Shown in pieces: positions 42,713 to 51,547 of a stretch of DNA of 64,000 bases (its first letter is position 1; each line of letters begins with the position of its first letter). This DNA is from an uncultured Eubacteriales bacterium (GTDB lineage: Bacteria; Bacillota; Clostridia; Oscillospirales; CAG-272): contig CAKRQL010000004.1 in NCBI GenBank assembly GCA_934393265.1, positions 186,001 through 250,000 of the forward strand, given 5' to 3'. The notes under the pieces were generated by a model. It was given only the letters and a program-made list of their open reading frames with translations. It did not search any database and was not told the origin of the DNA. A program made the position numbers and the translations under genes.

Positions 42713-44851
42713 ATGCGGAATTATACTCTGAAAACACCGATAGAAGAGCTACCGCGCGTCGGCGAAACGCGAAAGCGACAGCTCGAAAAGCTCGGCATAA
42801 GGTATGCCGGAGATCTTGCATACTTCCTGCCGAGGGCGTATGAAAAACGCGGCGATGTCATTCCGCTCTCGGAGATGGACGCCGAAAAGCCGCGCGCCTA
42901 TGTTGTTACGGTTGCCTCCGTTCCTCGAAGCGCGAGACTGCCGCATTCGCTGACCCTCACAAAATTCCGCGCATTTGACGACACCGGATACTGCGAAATA
43001 TCATTTTTCAATTCACCGTATGTATGCGACATATTCCATGTAGGCGACCGTTTCCGAATCTACGGGAAAGCGATGCGGAGCAAAAATTGTGTTCGGTTTA
43101 CAAACCCCAAATACGAACCATATTCCGAGGCAGAGCCTCTTGACGACTTTATACCAATATATCCGCTCACCGCAGGTCTGTCTTCAAAATTTATAGACTC
43201 TCTCATGCGGGCGGCACTCCCGGATATACTTTCCGGTCTTGTGGACCCTCTCCCGGAGGATATACGGCTCTCGCAGGGATTGCCGACCATCGGCGCTGCG
43301 CTTCGCTCCTTGCATTTTCCGGCAGACGAAACCGGGATAAGCTCCGGTTTTTCCCGCCTTGGATTTGATGAAATGTTCGAGTTTGCGCTCGGAATATCAA
43401 TGTCCGCACATGAAAAACGACTGCTCACCGCCCTGCCCTTTGAGCCGACGGACATAGCCCCTCTTCTGAAGCTGCTTCCTTATGAACTCACGACGGCTCA
43501 AAAGCATGCGGTTAACGATATTTACAGGGATACAGTAAGAAAAGGCGACGCCTCCCGTATTCCCCCGATGACGAGAATACTTATAGGCGATGTCGGCTCC
43601 GGAAAAACTATTTGCGCACTCATAGCAATATATCTCGCCGCAAAATCCGGTCATCAGTCTGTACTGATGGTTCCGACGGAAATTCTCGCAAGACAGCACT
43701 ACAATGATGCATGCGCCCTGCTCGGAGAGCTCGGTATAAAATCGGAGCTTTTGATAGGCTCCACATCGAAAAAAAAGAAACGGCAAATACTCGCCGACGC
43801 GGAAAGCGGCGTATGCGATGTAATCGTCGGAACGCACGCCGTAATATCGGATGGAGTTAATTTTTCCGATCTTGCGCTTGTAATCACCGATGAACAGCAC
43901 CGCTTCGGCGTTATGCAACGGGCGGCACTCAAAGGCAAATCAGACTCCGCGCATCTGCTCGTTATGAGTGCTACTCCGATTCCCCGTACACTCGCGCTTG
44001 CTATGTACGGTGACCTCGATATATCCGAAATCAACGAGATGCCTAAGGGCAGACAGCGTGTCGACACATTTGTTGTCAATGAAAGCTATCGCGGACGACT
44101 GAACGGTTTTATCCGAAAAACGGTGAGCGAGGGGGGACAATGCTACGTTGTCTGCCCGTCAATAGATGAGCCGGAAACCGAAAACGTAATGGAACCGACC
44201 TCCGGCTATAAGCTGACACCCATTTCGGCGCTCAATCTCAAAAGCGCGCTGAAATATACCGAAACGCTCCGTGCGGCGCTTCCCGAGCTGCGAATCTCCT
44301 GCCTGCACGGGAGGATGAAGGCGAAAGAAAAAAATGACGTTATGGAGAGCTTTGTAAGCGGTGATACTGATGTCCTGGTTTCAACTACCGTCATAGAGGT
44401 CGGCGTCAATGTACCGAACGCCTCGCTTATGGTAATTGAAAACGCGGAGCGTTTCGGTCTCTCACAGCTTCACCAGCTTCGCGGAAGGGTCGGCAGAGGC
44501 AGCCGGAAATCTTATTGTATACTCGTCTCCGACTCTAGCGGAGATGCCGCGCGCGAGCGGCTCGAGGTCATGCGCACGGTCTACGACGGCGCGAAAATTG
44601 CCGAACGGGATCTGATGCTACGCGGTCCGGGAGACTTTTTTCCTCAAAACAGCAGTGATACAATACGGCAGAGCGGCGGATTTGAATTCAATGCTGCCAG
44701 AATGTGCAATGATACCGAGCTCATGAATCGCGCCTTTTCCTGCGCAAAAGCACTTATGCAAAAAGACCCCGGGCTCCGTGAGCCGGAGCACGCTCCGCTA
44801 CGCGAAAAGATGAAAAAAATACTTGATATCGACTTATCTACGATATCCTGA
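42713..44851 (+). CDS. recG: ATP-dependent DNA helicase RecG
   Basis: A 712-residue helicase, slightly longer than the usual 680-690. The N-terminal wedge (OB fold) starts with the helix-hairpin-like PIEELPRVGETRKRQLEKLG. The motor has Walker A GDVGSGKT, DEQH motif II (TDEQHRFGV), SATPIPRT motif III and QLRGRVGRG motif VI. It remodels stalled forks and junctions. It is followed by rarA after 17 bases. Confidence 0.96.
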   Translation: MRNYTLKTPIEELPRVGETRKRQLEKLGIRYAGDLAYFLPRAYEKRGDVIPLSEMDAEKPRAYVVTVASVPRSARLPHSLTLTKFRAFDDTGYCEISFFNSPYVCDIFHVGDRFRIYGKAMRSKNCVRFTNPKYEPYSEAEPLDDFIPIYPLTAGLSSKFIDSLMRAALPDILSGLVDPLPEDIRLSQGLPTIGAALRSLHFPADETGISSGFSRLGFDEMFEFALGISMSAHEKRLLTALPFEPTDIAPLLKLLPYELTTAQKHAVNDIYRDTVRKGDASRIPPMTRILIGDVGSGKTICALIAIYLAAKSGHQSVLMVPTEILARQHYNDACALLGELGIKSELLIGSTSKKKKRQILADAESGVCDVIVGTHAVISDGVNFSDLALVITDEQHRFGVMQRAALKGKSDSAHLLVMSATPIPRTLALAMYGDLDISEINEMPKGRQRVDTFVVNESYRGRLNGFIRKTVSEGGQCYVVCPSIDEPETENVMEPTSGYKLTPISALNLKSALKYTETLRAALPELRISCLHGRMKAKEKNDVMESFVSGDTDVLVSTTVIEVGVNVPNASLMVIENAERFGLSQLHQLRGRVGRGSRKSYCILVSDSSGDAARERLEVMRTVYDGAKIAERDLMLRGPGDFFPQNSSDTIRQSGGFEFNAARMCNDTELMNRAFSCAKALMQKDPGLREPEHAPLREKMKKILDIDLSTIS

Positions 44852-44868
44852 TACTACATGGAGAAGAA

Positions 44869-46125
44869 ATGAAACAATCACCTCTTGCGGACAGAATGCG
44901 CCCCAAAACCTTTGACGAGGTTTGCGGACAGACACATCTTGTAGGAAATAACGGAATACTCCGTCGTCTTGTCGAAAACGACCGTATACCGAATATGATA
45001 TTTTACGGTCCCCCGGGCACGGGTAAAACGACAGTCGCAAATATAATTGCGGAGAGCTCGGGTATGCAGCTCTACCGCCTCAATGCGACTACTGCGACAC
45101 TCGCGGATGTAAAATCCGTCATTGACTCGACAGACAACATGTTCTCCGATGCCGGAACACTTCTCTACCTTGACGAGATACAGTACTTTAACAAAAAGCA
45201 ACAGCAGTCACTGCTCGAGTTTACGGAAAACGGAAAGATCATACTTATCGCTTCAACCACCGAAAACCCGTATTTCTGTGTCTATAATGCCCTGCTCTCG
45301 CGCTCTTCGGTTTTTGAATTCAAATCCGTGACACCGGATGACTGCGTTCCGACGCTGCGCCGCGCACTCGGTATTCTGAACGAGGATTTCGGAGAAAAAA
45401 AGCATGCAGATGACAAAACGCTTCGTGCCATTGCGACGGGGTGCGGCGGAGATGTGCGAATGAGTATAGGTGTACTCGAAAACTCATATTATATTTCGGG
45501 AGATACGATTACCGACGACACGGTATCGTCACTTCTTCCCGGTATTGTCGGACATTTTGACAGAGACGGCGATGTGCACTACGATTATCTCTCCTGCCTG
45601 CAAAAGTCAATACGCGGTTCAGACCCGGATGCTGCCGTATTTTATCTCGCTAAAATCCTCGCAAACGGAGATCTTCTATCTGCCTGTCGCCGACTCATGG
45701 TAATCGCCTCTGAGGACATAGGTTGCGCCTATCCTCTCGCGGCGGCAATAACGTACGCCTGTGCCGAGAGCGCAAAGCAGCTTGGGCTCCCGGAGGCAGC
45801 TATTCCGCTCGCCAATGCCACTGTCATACTGGCGACGGCTCCGAAATCAAACACCGCGTATGCCGCATATAACGCCGCAGTGAACGATGCTTCGTCCGGT
45901 CTCGGCGTCACGGTGCCAGAACATCTTCAAAGCCCGCTCTTCCGCGGATATCTCTATCCTCATGACTATGAATGCGATTACGTAAAGCAGGACTACCTCC
46001 CCGCCGATATTCTGAAAAAAGGCTCTAAGTATTACAAATTCGGAAGCAATAAAACCGAACAGGCAGCAAAAGCATATTTTGATTTCATACACTCGAACGG
46101 CGGAAAAGCGAAGACAAAAGAGTAA
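44869..46125 (+). CDS. rarA: Replication-associated recombination protein A (RarA/MgsA)
   Basis: A 418-residue AAA+ protein of the clamp-loader type. It begins PLADRMRPKTFDEVCGQTHL, with Walker A GPPGTGKTT (about residue 45), Walker B LYLDEIQYF, sensor 1 STTENP, and the C-terminal MgsA tetramerisation region (IGCAYPLAAAI onwards). It acts at stalled forks. It is probably co-transcribed with recG. Confidence 0.95.
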   Translation: MKQSPLADRMRPKTFDEVCGQTHLVGNNGILRRLVENDRIPNMIFYGPPGTGKTTVANIIAESSGMQLYRLNATTATLADVKSVIDSTDNMFSDAGTLLYLDEIQYFNKKQQQSLLEFTENGKIILIASTTENPYFCVYNALLSRSSVFEFKSVTPDDCVPTLRRALGILNEDFGEKKHADDKTLRAIATGCGGDVRMSIGVLENSYYISGDTITDDTVSSLLPGIVGHFDRDGDVHYDYLSCLQKSIRGSDPDAAVFYLAKILANGDLLSACRRLMVIASEDIGCAYPLAAAITYACAESAKQLGLPEAAIPLANATVILATAPKSNTAYAAYNAAVNDASSGLGVTVPEHLQSPLFRGYLYPHDYECDYVKQDYLPADILKKGSKYYKFGSNKTEQAAKAYFDFIHSNGGKAKTKE

Positions 46126-46171
46126 TTTCCGATGCTTTTTCCTTTATAGCAACCGCACAGTTCTTTGCATA

Positions 46172-46200
46172 TTGACAAAATTCTCATTATATGCTACAAT
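46172..46200 (+). promoter_or_regulatory. Promoter of the lipid kinase-comEC pair
   Basis: TTGACA (46172-46177), a 17-base spacer and TACAAT (46195-46200). It lies within the longer open frame that begins at 46079, so it supports the start at 46232. Confidence 0.8.
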
Positions 46201-46231
46201 TAACGGGATAATATCTTACGAGGATATGCAC

Positions 46232-47188
46232 ATGATATATCATTTTATCCTGAACCCGAAATCGGGACGCAGCCGTAAGCTGCAGAATCTTGAGGATTCC
46301 ATAAAGGTCGCCTGTCGCGCGCGGCAGCTGACATACCATATATATTACACGACGCAGGTCGGCGACGCGACAAGCTATGTACGCTCAATGGTCAACATAT
46401 CGTCGGAACGCCAGCGGTTTATTTGCATTGGAGGCGACGGGACGATCAACGAGATAGTCAACAGTGCCCCCTGCAATCCGAATGTCGAGTTCGGAGTAAT
46501 TCCGAATGGCTCCGGCAACGATTTTGTCAGAAACTTTTCAAAGCGCGAGCTGTTTTCTTCAATAGAAGCGCAGATTGACGGAGAAACCATACCGCTTGAC
46601 CTTATAAAATGCAACGACACGTATTGTGTAAACATGGTAAACATCGGATTTGACTGTTCTGTCGTCCGGTATGCCGCTGATATGAAAAATGTGAAGCGCA
46701 TATCCCCCGCGCTCTCCTACATTTTCGGAGTTGTCGTCGCCGTCTTTCATAAATTCGGCACAAAAATGCGGCTCATCTATGACGACGGAACGGTTGTCGA
46801 GGATATAATGACGCTCACCGCGATAGGAAACGGCAGATTCTGCGGCGGCGGATTTAACACGGCGCCGATAGCTTATCTGAACGACGGTCTCATGGATATC
46901 TGCGCCATAAAAAAGGTTTCGCGCTTCAAATTCTTCACGCTTGTCGGAAGCTATAAAAAAGGTACTCACCTCCAGAATAAACGCGCATTGAAGGTAATTG
47001 ACTATTCGCAACATAAGCATTTCAGAATGGAGTTTGACGCGCCTGTTCCCGTATGCATAGACGGTGAGATCTCGGGCGCCAAAACCATTGATTTCACTCT
47101 CGTGCGCAATGCGTTCAACTTTGTTATTCCCAAAGGCTCGTCCTTAAAATACGACTTCAACGCCAAATCGGACACCGAACACAAATGA
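46232..47188 (+). CDS. Diacylglycerol/lipid kinase, DgkB/YegS type
   Basis: A 318-residue kinase. The N-terminal HFILNPKSGRSRK and the ATP-binding GGDGTINEIVN (about residue 66) define the family, and the substrate-side segment GNGRFCGGGFNTAP is also present. It would phosphorylate diacylglycerol or a related lipid at the membrane, recycling it to phosphatidate. Of two close ATGs (46226 and 46232), the second has proper spacing from GAGG. Its stop overlaps the comEC start (ATGA). Confidence 0.9.
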   Translation: MIYHFILNPKSGRSRKLQNLEDSIKVACRARQLTYHIYYTTQVGDATSYVRSMVNISSERQRFICIGGDGTINEIVNSAPCNPNVEFGVIPNGSGNDFVRNFSKRELFSSIEAQIDGETIPLDLIKCNDTYCVNMVNIGFDCSVVRYAADMKNVKRISPALSYIFGVVVAVFHKFGTKMRLIYDDGTVVEDIMTLTAIGNGRFCGGGFNTAPIAYLNDGLMDICAIKKVSRFKFFTLVGSYKKGTHLQNKRALKVIDYSQHKHFRMEFDAPVPVCIDGEISGAKTIDFTLVRNAFNFVIPKGSSLKYDFNAKSDTEHK

Positions 47189-49449
47189 GCATTTTTGAAA
47201 AACGCCCGCTCGCTTTTCTTATAGCGGGCACAGCAGCAGGTTTTCTAATATTCACAGGAGCCGGAAGCATCTTAAGGGTGCTTCTTGCTCTTTTTGCATT
47301 TTTACTCCTCGCATTCTCCGCAGTACGCTTTGTAAAGCAGAAGCCGAACGGCAGGATAATGCTCATCATGTCTGTTTTCCTTCTCCTTTCATTTCTTATG
47401 TCGCATCTGTATTTTGACATCTGGTTTGATTTTGAGAGAAGATTTTCGGAAAATACGGATGATGCCGGGAATGTTGAGGTTTTCGGTGTGGGTGTCGTTA
47501 CAGAGGAGATTTATTTCTCCGACGGATACGGAATATACGAAATAAAAACACAGAGCGTAAACGATGCACCTCTCACAAAATACCGTGTATATCTCACAAT
47601 TAACGGAGCAGATTCAAATTTTACGCCCGGAGACCGCATCAGCTTTGAGGCGACGGTAAATCCATACGACTCTGGGGATCAGTTATCCACATATTCAAAA
47701 GCAAGGGGAATCTCCGCAAATCTGTCGGCTACGAGCGTACCGACGGTAACCGGGCACGGTAACCCGCCGCTCGAATACAGGCTCGCTGTGCTGAGGGCTT
47801 CTTTCACCTCCTACTGCACGGCACTCCTCGGCGACGATGCCGGAGGTCTCCTCTCTGCCCTGCTCGTCGGTGACAAGGAGCTGCTCCCGGGAAATATACT
47901 TACGGATTTTCGCAGAATCGGCGTATCTCACGTATTGGCGCTCAGCGGTATGCACCTTGCGATAATCACAGTCGCGCTCGAAAAGCTGCTGACAGCTTTA
48001 AGAATAAACCGGAAAGCCCGTTCTGCAATAATGATAGTCTGTATTATCGGATATATGGCGTTAGTCGGATTTCCGTCCTCTGTGGTCCGCGCGGGTATCA
48101 TGCTCATAATTGCCGAGCTCCTGTTTCTTGTCGGCGCGCTACCTGACAGGATAACATCGCTTTTTGTCGCGCTTGCCGTAATAATTGCGGTAAAACCGTA
48201 TGTGATATATGACATCGCACTGTGGCTATCGTTTGGCGCAACTCTCGGCATAATAGTTGCAGCCGGATTTGCGCCGGAGCGCCGCGGCGGTACGGGCACA
48301 CGGATTCTTCGCTTTATTGTTACCTCCCTCATCGCAACATTCTTCGCCGTGGCACTGACATTTGCGATAATCTGCGTGACATTCAAGTCAATCTCACTGG
48401 CAACTCCGCTTACCTCTCCTCTGTTTTCACTGGTCGCGGAGATATACATGTACCTCGGTGGAGCCGCGCTTATCTTCGGAAAAATAATTCCTCCGCTCGT
48501 ATGGCTTGTTCGGTGGCTGTATTCCGGGATATTAAGCTGCGCCGCTCTGATATCCGGGATTCCCGGGATATATGTCAGCTGTGATTTCATCGTCGTAAGC
48601 ATCCTCTGCTTTATATTTACGACAGCGCTCATTATCTTTCTTGTCTGCAGGATAAAGCACAGAAAAATTTACGCCACCGCATTGTCGCTCTTTCTTGTCA
48701 TAACATTGACGGTCTCGGCGGTTCTCACAAGGTCTGTTACCCTGAACAGCTCCGTGATTTATGAGCGCTCCGGCAGCGAGGAACGGATAACACTCAAGAG
48801 TTCGGGTGAAGCTATGGTAATAGACCTTTCGCCGAGAAGAAAGTCACAGGCGTATTCGACCGCAAATATTCTCTCCGAGGAGCGTATACCAGACCTTGAT
48901 TCATATTTTCTGACGACATACAGCGCTGCACTTCCTGATTATTTTGACACTCTGTTCAGGCAAATCAAGGTAAGATATGTTTATCTTCCGTTGCCGGAAA
49001 ATGAAAGCGAGGAGGATATTCTTTTCAAAATTTCGGAGGTCTGTTTGCGGTACGGAACAGATGTAACGCTTTATCGGCAGGATGAAAAGCTCACGCTCGG
49101 CAGCATCGAGCTAAAGTCACTGTACCGCTCTGCGCTCGGCGACGGGGCTGAGCGTACTATTCTCTCGTTTTCTTACTCGGGACATTCAGTGGCGTATCTT
49201 AGCTCCGGCGTTCTCGGTGGCGAGATAACGGAAAAGGCAACCGACGCCATATCCTCTTCGGACACGGTCATATTCGGTTGCCATGGTAAGGGTTACAGCG
49301 ATATTATTCACTTCACCGGGATGTATCCGGGTGTTCGCCGTATTATTCTGTCGGGAAATCGCATGGAAATTCCCGACGATATAATCGGATATTACGAGAG
49401 CAAGAACGTCACAATTGAAATCCAGCCGAAGAAAGCTGTCATGAACTGA
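47185..49449 (+). CDS. comEC: ComEC/Rec2 DNA-uptake channel protein with degenerate metallo-beta-lactamase domain
   Basis: A 754-residue polytopic protein. It has an N-terminal DUF4131 region (about residues 1-180), the competence core with SHVLALSGMHLAI (about residue 250) and about ten membrane helices, then a C-terminal metallo-beta-lactamase-like domain (about residues 525-745). The nuclease domain seems dead: where HxHxDH is expected the sequence is LTTYSAALPDYFD, and the later HHGS is GCHGKGYSD. The channel would import single-stranded DNA, but strand degradation should need another enzyme. It overlaps the lipid kinase by 4 bases and ends 3 bases from the convergent ychF stop, leaving no room for a terminator. 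Confidence 0.9.
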   Translation: MSIFEKRPLAFLIAGTAAGFLIFTGAGSILRVLLALFAFLLLAFSAVRFVKQKPNGRIMLIMSVFLLLSFLMSHLYFDIWFDFERRFSENTDDAGNVEVFGVGVVTEEIYFSDGYGIYEIKTQSVNDAPLTKYRVYLTINGADSNFTPGDRISFEATVNPYDSGDQLSTYSKARGISANLSATSVPTVTGHGNPPLEYRLAVLRASFTSYCTALLGDDAGGLLSALLVGDKELLPGNILTDFRRIGVSHVLALSGMHLAIITVALEKLLTALRINRKARSAIMIVCIIGYMALVGFPSSVVRAGIMLIIAELLFLVGALPDRITSLFVALAVIIAVKPYVIYDIALWLSFGATLGIIVAAGFAPERRGGTGTRILRFIVTSLIATFFAVALTFAIICVTFKSISLATPLTSPLFSLVAEIYMYLGGAALIFGKIIPPLVWLVRWLYSGILSCAALISGIPGIYVSCDFIVVSILCFIFTTALIIFLVCRIKHRKIYATALSLFLVITLTVSAVLTRSVTLNSSVIYERSGSEERITLKSSGEAMVIDLSPRRKSQAYSTANILSEERIPDLDSYFLTTYSAALPDYFDTLFRQIKVRYVYLPLPENESEEDILFKISEVCLRYGTDVTLYRQDEKLTLGSIELKSLYRSALGDGAERTILSFSYSGHSVAYLSSGVLGGEITEKATDAISSSDTVIFGCHGKGYSDIIHFTGMYPGVRRIILSGNRMEIPDDIIGYYESKNVTIEIQPKKAVMN

Positions 49450-49452
49450 GCA

Positions 49453-50547
49453 TCACACGTTGAAGAGAAATTCAACAACGTCGCCATCCTTCATCACATA
49501 GTCTTTTCCCTCACTGCGGAGGAGCCCTTTTTCCTTGACTTTGTTTCTGTCGCCCTCACGGATAAGATCATCAAATGCGACGACCTCCGCACGGATAAAT
49601 CCGCGCTCAAAATCCGAATGAATCTTTCCTGCCGCCTGCGGTGCCTTTGTTCCGCGCTTTATCGTCCATGCGCGCACTTCTTTAGGTCCGGCTGTCAGGA
49701 AGCTTATAAGTCCGAGCAGTGAATAACTCGATCTTATGAGCTTGTCGAGTCCGCATTCCGTGATACCGAGGTCAGAGAGAAACGCCTCTTTTTCCTCTCC
49801 GTCAAGCTCGGAGAGCTCCGCCTCTATCTGTGCGGATATGGCAATTATCTCGCTGTGTTCGCTTTTTGCAAATTCAGCAAGCTTTATGTATCCTGGATTC
49901 TCCCTGTATCCGCCGGACACCTCATCCTCGGAAACGTTCGCAACATATATAACCGGCTTCAGAGTCAAAAGCCGTGACTCTTCTATGAGCATAAGCTCCT
50001 CATCGGTAAGGTTGAGTGAACGGGCGCTGTGCCCATCTTCAAGGCAGGCTTTTACCTTGTTCAGGACATCAACCTTTTCTAACAGCTTCTTATCGCTCCT
50101 TGCAGCCTTTACAGTCCTGTCTATTGCGCGCTCTACTATTTCAAGGTCGGAGAGTATCAACTCAAGGTTAATAGTCTCCACGTCACGCATCGGATCTACC
50201 GTACCGTCAACATGTATGATGTCCCCGTTCTCAAAGCACCGGACAACATGGACTATTGCGTCGACTTCACGGATATTTGAAAGAAACTTATTTCCGAGCC
50301 CCTCACCCTTTGAAGCACCGCGGACAAGCCCGGCGATGTCGACAAATTCTATAACAGCGGGCGTGAACTTCTCCGGAGAATACATTTTTGCAAGCGCATC
50401 AAGGCGCTTGTCCGGTACGGCGACCACTCCGACATTCGGATCTATCGTACAGAAAGGATAATTCGCAGACTCGGCACCTGCATTTGTGAGTGCGTTAAAA
50501 AGCGTGCTCTTCCCTACATTGGGAAGTCCTACAATACCTAATTTCAT
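49453..50547 (-). CDS. ychF: Redox-regulated ATPase YchF
   Basis: A 364-residue Obg-related P-loop protein. G1 is GLPNVGKST, G3 is DIAGLVRGASKGEG, and the G4 position reads NVSE rather than NKxD, as in YchF proteins that prefer ATP. A central coiled coil (about residues 130-200) and the C-terminal TGS domain (ending DGDVVEFLFNV) are intact. It binds ribosomes and modulates stress responses. Monocistronic. Confidence 0.96.
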   Translation of the reverse strand: MKLGIVGLPNVGKSTLFNALTNAGAESANYPFCTIDPNVGVVAVPDKRLDALAKMYSPEKFTPAVIEFVDIAGLVRGASKGEGLGNKFLSNIREVDAIVHVVRCFENGDIIHVDGTVDPMRDVETINLELILSDLEIVERAIDRTVKAARSDKKLLEKVDVLNKVKACLEDGHSARSLNLTDEELMLIEESRLLTLKPVIYVANVSEDEVSGGYRENPGYIKLAEFAKSEHSEIIAISAQIEAELSELDGEEKEAFLSDLGITECGLDKLIRSSYSLLGLISFLTAGPKEVRAWTIKRGTKAPQAAGKIHSDFERGFIRAEVVAFDDLIREGDRNKVKEKGLLRSEGKDYVMKDGDVVEFLFNV

Positions 50548-50595
50548 GTTTACCTCTTATTCCGTTTCGATTATATGATAAAATACAGCCTGTTA

Positions 50596-50624
50596 AGTAT
50601 ATCACATCGCACGAAAATATTCAA
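50596..50624 (-). promoter_or_regulatory. Promoter of ychF
   Basis: On the minus strand TTGAAT (50619-50624), a 17-base spacer and TATACT (50596-50601), about 50 bases before the start codon. Confidence 0.65.
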
Positions 50625-50638
50625 TACTTAAAAGCGAT

Positions 50639-50711
50639 TTGACAAAAAACACGAGAATTATATAAAACTTTTATCTTTGTTCTTGACTTGGAAACAATTA
50701 TGTTGTATAAT
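50639..50711 (+). promoter_or_regulatory. Tandem promoters of the orphan response regulator
   Basis: The proximal promoter is TTGACT (50683-50688), 17 bases, TATAAT (50706-50711). An upstream one is TTGACA (50639-50644), 16 bases, TATAAA (50661-50666). Both point to the response regulator gene. The stretch between is very AT-rich. Confidence 0.7.
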
Positions 50712-50765
50712 TCAAATGTGAAGATTATCAAAACTTTAACAAACTTAACAAATGGAGGATGTAAA

Positions 50766-51455
50766 ATGGATACCAAACTGCTTGTAATCGATGATGACAC
50801 CAACATCTGCGAGATGTTAAAGCTCTATTTTGAAAATGAGGGCTATCAGGTCAAGACCTGCAGCGACGGCGTTCAGGGGCTGTCGGCTTTCAAGCTTTAT
50901 GAGCCCGATCTTGTTCTGCTCGATATTATGATGCCGAAAAAGGACGGATGGCAGGTCTGCCGTGAGATCCGCGAAATCTCGTCCAAGCCTGTCATTATGA
51001 TAACGGCAAAAGGAGAGGTCTTTGATAAGGTCCTCGGTCTTGAGCTCGGCGCGGATGATTTCATTGTTAAGCCCTTTGACATGAAAGAACTCTCGGCGCG
51101 AATAAAGGCTGTTCTCCGCAGATATAACGCACACACAAAAACATCTGACGACGAGGTGGCAAAGTTTGAAAACCTCGAAATAAGTCTTCAGAAATACGAG
51201 CTGCGAATAAACGGCAAGGCTGTTGACATTCCGCCGAAGGAGCTCGAGCTTCTCTACTTCCTTGCTTCAAACTGCAACCGCGTCTTTACCCGTAATCAGC
51301 TTCTTGATAAGGTCTGGGGCTTTGACTATCTCGGTGACTCACGCACTGTGGATGTCCATGTAAAACGCCTGCGCGAGAAGCTCGAGGGCGTTTCCGACAA
51401 ATGGGCTCTCAAGACTGTCTGGGGCGTCGGCTATAAATTCGAGACATTCGTGTAA
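50766..51455 (+). CDS. OmpR/PhoB-family response regulator, orphan
   Basis: A 229-residue two-domain regulator. The receiver has the acidic pair in IDDDTN, the phospho-acceptor Asp in LLDIMMP (about residue 54), Thr in MITAKG and Lys in IVKPFD. The C-terminal winged helix (about residues 130-228) includes LELLYFLASNCNRVFTR and RTVDVHVKRLREKL. No histidine kinase gene is adjacent, which is unusual for this family; similarity in layout to WalR-like regulators is noted but not proven. The ATG at 50766 has GGAGG. A terminator follows. Confidence 0.92.
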   Translation: MDTKLLVIDDDTNICEMLKLYFENEGYQVKTCSDGVQGLSAFKLYEPDLVLLDIMMPKKDGWQVCREIREISSKPVIMITAKGEVFDKVLGLELGADDFIVKPFDMKELSARIKAVLRRYNAHTKTSDDEVAKFENLEISLQKYELRINGKAVDIPPKELELLYFLASNCNRVFTRNQLLDKVWGFDYLGDSRTVDVHVKRLREKLEGVSDKWALKTVWGVGYKFETFV

Positions 51456-51494
51456 TACAAACCTGACCGTCGACGGTCTATTGCCTTAAATAAA

Positions 51495-51533
51495 AACTGG
51501 CAGCTGCACTTAGAGGTGCTCCGCCAGTTTTTT
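51495..51533. terminator. Bidirectional terminator between the response regulator and topoisomerase genes
   Basis: AACTGGC (51495-51501) pairs with GCCAGTT (51523-51529), followed by TTTTTT on the plus strand and preceded by an A-rich run that gives T on the minus strand. Confidence 0.8.
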
Positions 51534-51547
51534 GTTTTCCGGAAGTG

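Noticed and set aside
46079..46231. Extended N-terminus for the lipid kinase overlapping rarA
   Set aside because: A consensus promoter lies inside this extension, and family proteins begin close to the residues encoded at 46232.
49736..50461. Ser-rich 241-codon frame opposite ychF
   Set aside because: Composition (Ser, Arg, Thr runs) is what the complement of this gene gives; no start signals.
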